From positions 44,609 through 108,608 of the forward strand of contig JAXLWN010000015.1 of NCBI GenBank assembly GCA_046328475.1: a stretch of 64,000 bases of DNA, written 5' to 3'. The position numbers and the translations under genes are program-made. The DNA comes from CADCWN01 sp046328475 (lineage in GTDB: Bacteria; Chloroflexota; Chloroflexia; Thermomicrobiales; CADCWN01). Shown in pieces: positions 61,602 to 64,000 of the stretch (positions are counted from its first letter, which is position 1; the number at the start of each line of letters is the position of its first letter). The notes under the pieces are model-generated. The model saw nothing but the letters and a program-made list of their open reading frames with translations, had not been told where the DNA came from and made no database searches.

Positions 61602-62987
61602 ATGATCGATCCGCCACGACTCGACGCCCACTTCGCCGCCGGGCGCGTCCAGCACCTGAACGAACTCGGCGACTTCATTCGGATCCCCAGCGTCAGCGCC
61701 CTGCCCGCGCACCGCGACGACATGGTGCGCGCGGCGGAGTGGCTGGCGGCGCGGCTGCGCACGGCGGGCGCGCCCGAGGTCGAGGTGCTGCCGACTGCGG
61801 GGCACCCGGTCGTGTGGGGGCGCTGGCCCGCCGCCGATCCGGCCGCGCAGACCGTGCTGATCTACGGCCACTACGACACCCAACCCGCCGACCCCTTCGA
61901 CCTGTGGGACTCGCCGCCGTTCGAGCCGACGGTGCGCGACGGTCGGCTCTACGCGCGCGGCGCGAGCGACGACAAGGGCAATTTGCTGCTGCCGGTCCTC
62001 GTCGCGGAGGCGTTCGGCAAGCTGGCCGGGGGGCCACCGGTCGGGCTGGTCTTCCTCTTCGAGGGGGAGGAAGAGATCGGTTCGCCGAGCCTGCGACCGT
62101 TCCTGCTGGAGCACCGCGACCGCTTACGCGCGACGGTGGCGATCAGCGCCGACAGCGCGATGTGGAGCCACGAATTGCCCTCGCTGGTGCTCGGCTCGAA
62201 GGGGCTGGCCGGGGTGCAACTCGACGCGCGCGGCGCGGCGGGCGACCTCCACTCCGGGCTGCACGGCGGGATGGCACCCAATCCGCTGAATGCGCTCGCC
62301 TCGGTGGTGGCGAGCATGAAGGCACCCGACGGGCGGATCACGATCGAGGGGTTCGACGACGACGCGCGCCCGCTGACCGAGCGCGAGGTGGCCGAGGTCG
62401 CCGCTGTACACTTCGATGAGGGCGAATACGCGCGGTCGATCGGCATCGACGCGCCGGTGGGCGACCCCGAGTATTCGCCGCTGGAGCGCAACTGGCTGCG
62501 GCCGACGATGGATCTCAACGGCATCTGGGGCGGCTTCCAGGGCGCGGGCTCGAAGACGGTCATCCCGCGCGAGGCGCACGCCAAGATCACCTGCCGCCTC
62601 GTGCCCGACCAGGACCCGGCGCGTGTGATCGCGGCGATCGAGCGCCATGTGCGGGCGCATTGCCCGCCCGGCGTGACGATCGCGGTGGTATCGACGGCCG
62701 GATCGGCGCGGGCCTACGCGATCGATCCCGATAACCCGGCGCTGATTGCGGCGCGCGAGGCGTTGCGCGCGTCCTACGGGCTCGATCCGCTGATGATCCG
62801 GCTCGGCGGCACGCTACCGGTGGCGGAGTTCTTCAAGACCGATCTCGGCCTCGACACCGTCTTCCTCGCCTGGGAGATGCCCGATGAGAACCTGCACGGC
62901 CCGAACGAATTCCTGCGGTTGGAGAATTTCGACCGGGGCCTGCGCGTTTACGCTGATCTCTTGCTGCGTCTGAGTGGCAGGGGGTGA
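61602..62987 (+). CDS. M20/M28-type metallodipeptidase (ArgE/DapE/CPG2 group)
   Basis: 461 residues from ATG 61602 (GAGGGAGG eight bases before). Metal ligands: His and Asp in LIYGHYDTQP, bridging Asp in ASDDKGN, the Glu pair in FEGEEEIGSPS and Asp in AISADSAMW; the final His is expected in the C-terminal third (MPDENLHGPNEF). The lid has GAAGDLHSGLHGG. This is the carnosinase-like dipeptidase branch that cleaves short peptides in the cytoplasm. No export signal. It is downstream of mutY with about 60 bases between. Confidence 0.9.
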   Translation: MIDPPRLDAHFAAGRVQHLNELGDFIRIPSVSALPAHRDDMVRAAEWLAARLRTAGAPEVEVLPTAGHPVVWGRWPAADPAAQTVLIYGHYDTQPADPFDLWDSPPFEPTVRDGRLYARGASDDKGNLLLPVLVAEAFGKLAGGPPVGLVFLFEGEEEIGSPSLRPFLLEHRDRLRATVAISADSAMWSHELPSLVLGSKGLAGVQLDARGAAGDLHSGLHGGMAPNPLNALASVVASMKAPDGRITIEGFDDDARPLTEREVAEVAAVHFDEGEYARSIGIDAPVGDPEYSPLERNWLRPTMDLNGIWGGFQGAGSKTVIPREAHAKITCRLVPDQDPARVIAAIERHVRAHCPPGVTIAVVSTAGSARAYAIDPDNPALIAAREALRASYGLDPLMIRLGGTLPVAEFFKTDLGLDTVFLAWEMPDENLHGPNEFLRLENFDRGLRVYADLLLRLSGRG

Positions 62988-62993
62988 AAGGAC

Positions 62994-63112
62994 GGTTTGA
63001 AGGTTTGAATGTTGGAAGGTTCGATGGTTCCGGTGTTGGTGCTGCGCCTCGGTAGCTCCCAAACTTTGTAACATTCGAACTTTCTAACCTTTAAACCTTT
63101 CGAACCGCGAAC
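62994..63112. repeat. 8-mer tandem repeat, inverted pair
   Basis: GGTTTGAA/TGTTGGAA/GGTTCGAT words (62994-63030) are mirrored by AACATTCG/AACTTTCT/AACCTTTA words (63070-63107). It fills the gap from the dipeptidase stop to the rhodanese ribosome site. Confidence 0.75.
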
Positions 63113-63129
63113 TTCTCGCGAGGTGGCAG

Positions 63130-64000
63130 ATGGCGACACTCGACTGGCCCGGCACGTTGGTGGAGACCGCTTGGTTGGCGGCGCACCTGGGGCATCCCGA
63201 GCTGCGGATCATCGATATTCGCGGCGAGGTGAAGTCGTTCCCGACGGAGGATGGGAAGCGGCGGGTCGAATATAGCGCGGCGCGCGGCGACTACGACGCC
63301 GGGCACATCCCGGGCGCGCAGTTTGTCGATTGGACGAAGGATATCGTCGATCTCGACGATCCGATCCCGGCGCAGATCGCGCCGCCCGACCGCTTCGCCG
63401 CCGCGATGGCCGCGATCGGCGTGGGCGACGAGAGTGCCGTGGTGATCTACGACAACCAGGGGCGGGCTTTCTCGACGCGCCTCTGGTGGGCGCTGACCTA
63501 CTACGGGCACGAGCGGGTCGCCATCCTGAATGGCGGCTGGGCGAAGTGGGCCGCCGAAGGGCGTCCGACGACCGCCGAGGTGCAGACCCCGGCGGCGGGA
63601 GCAATTTTCACGCCGAAGGCGGGGCGGCTCGGGCGCAAGACGGGGCAGGAGGTGCTGGAGCACGTCGAGTTGCGCGACGCGGTAATCGTGGATGCGCTGC
63701 GGCGCGAGCAGTACACCGGCGAGGAGCCGCGCGGGGGCGAGGCGAGCGGACATATCCCAGGGGCGCTCAATCTCCCCTACCTGAGCCTCTATCAGCCGGA
63801 CGATACCTGGAAGTCGGACGAGGAGTTGCGCGCGACGATCTCCGAGGCCGGGCTGGACGACGACGGGCGTCCGGTCGTTGCCTACTGCGGCGGCGGCGTC
63901 TCCGCGACGGCGGTGCTCTTCGCGCTCGACCGCCTCGGTCGCCACGGCCACAACTACGATGGGTCGTGGAACGAGTGGGGGAACAATCCGCACTTCCCGA
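63130..64000 (+). CDS. Thiosulfate/3-mercaptopyruvate sulfurtransferase, two rhodanese domains (3' end off-window)
   Basis: 290 residues visible; the frame is open at the right edge. The first rhodanese domain (about 10-135, HIPGAQFVDW; VVIYDNQGRAFSTRLWW) has Asp in place of the catalytic Cys and is structural, as usual. The second (about 165-290) has ASGHIPGALNLPY and the active-site loop AYCGGGVSAT with the persulfide-carrying Cys at about 257. The SAT part of the loop fits sulfurtransferases of the SseA/thiosulfate group. GAGGTGG precedes the ATG, right after a repeat hairpin. About ten residues appear missing. Confidence 0.9.
   Translation, partial: MATLDWPGTLVETAWLAAHLGHPELRIIDIRGEVKSFPTEDGKRRVEYSAARGDYDAGHIPGAQFVDWTKDIVDLDDPIPAQIAPPDRFAAAMAAIGVGDESAVVIYDNQGRAFSTRLWWALTYYGHERVAILNGGWAKWAAEGRPTTAEVQTPAAGAIFTPKAGRLGRKTGQEVLEHVELRDAVIVDALRREQYTGEEPRGGEASGHIPGALNLPYLSLYQPDDTWKSDEELRATISEAGLDDDGRPVVAYCGGGVSATAVLFALDRLGRHGHNYDGSWNEWGNNPHFP

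Noticed and set aside
60495..62987. A MutY-dipeptidase fusion protein of 830 residues
   Set aside because: The frame is continuous only because the MutY tail is frameshifted. The true MutY end is in another frame (stop 61540), and the dipeptidase has its own GAGGGAGG and ATG at 61602.

Overview
The window is high-GC bacterial DNA, roughly two-thirds G+C by eye. Gene content points to the Chloroflexota (Chloroflexia or Thermomicrobia-like). It holds an Ycf45-like R3H/AAA ATPase, a cluster of thymidylate kinase, a DarA/PstA-type cyclic-di-AMP receptor and a zinc-ribbon membrane protein, and a large Pil-Chp-type chemosensory operon. Intergenic spacers carry 7-9-bp tandem repeats of a kind also known from cyanobacteria. 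The phylum call is an inference from gene families and neighbourhoods. No rRNA or tRNA gene was seen.

Layout. 1-592: end of a toxin-antitoxin pair. 635-14879: scattered metabolic and membrane genes (P450, frameshifted MMPL exporter, secreted RCC1/SLH propeller, LexA-like protein, PLP dehydratase, YbaK-like editing protein, AAA-nuclease ATPase, MoeA, ALG5-like glycosyltransferase). 15175-18975: a 1266-residue c-di-GMP enzyme with GAF, PAS, HD-GYP and GGDEF domains. 19315-26441: dihydropyrimidinase, an SDR, a double-length malic enzyme, threonine dehydratase and a SpoU rRNA methyltransferase. 26947-44560: one co-directional chemosensory operon (PilG-like regulator, unknown 411-residue protein, PilH-like regulator, CheW, three PilJ/MCP receptors, CheR, a giant ChpA/PilL-type CheA, CheB, double CheW), closed by a terminator. 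44646-53834: repeat-rich spacers, poorly known proteins, PRC-barrel protein, methyltransferase, SRPBCC protein, YczE-like membrane protein and a hydantoinase-type amidohydrolase. 54046-59562: zinc ribbon, DarA, Tmk, R3H ATPase, GNAT-like locus and a likely structured RNA. 59707-64000: second VapBC-like pair, MutY, M20 dipeptidase and a rhodanese that runs off the edge.

How it fits together. The chemosensory operon probably controls twitching or type IV pili by analogy with Pil-Chp systems. The upstream GAF/HD-GYP/GGDEF protein could link it to c-di-GMP. The dihydropyrimidinase (19315-20700) and the carbamoylase-like M20 enzyme (51939-53174) could act in sequence on hydantoins or pyrimidines, although they are 30 kb apart.

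Two patterns cut across the window. First, about 18 spacers hold short tandem repeats of 7-9 bp, each with its own word, many as inverted arms placed just before the next ribosome binding site. Second, single-base frameshifts cluster in certain genes (MMPL, MCP1, CheA linker, Tmk, GNAT-like, MutY tail, dehydratase, AAA-nuclease). These look like consensus-sequence errors, though real decay cannot be excluded.
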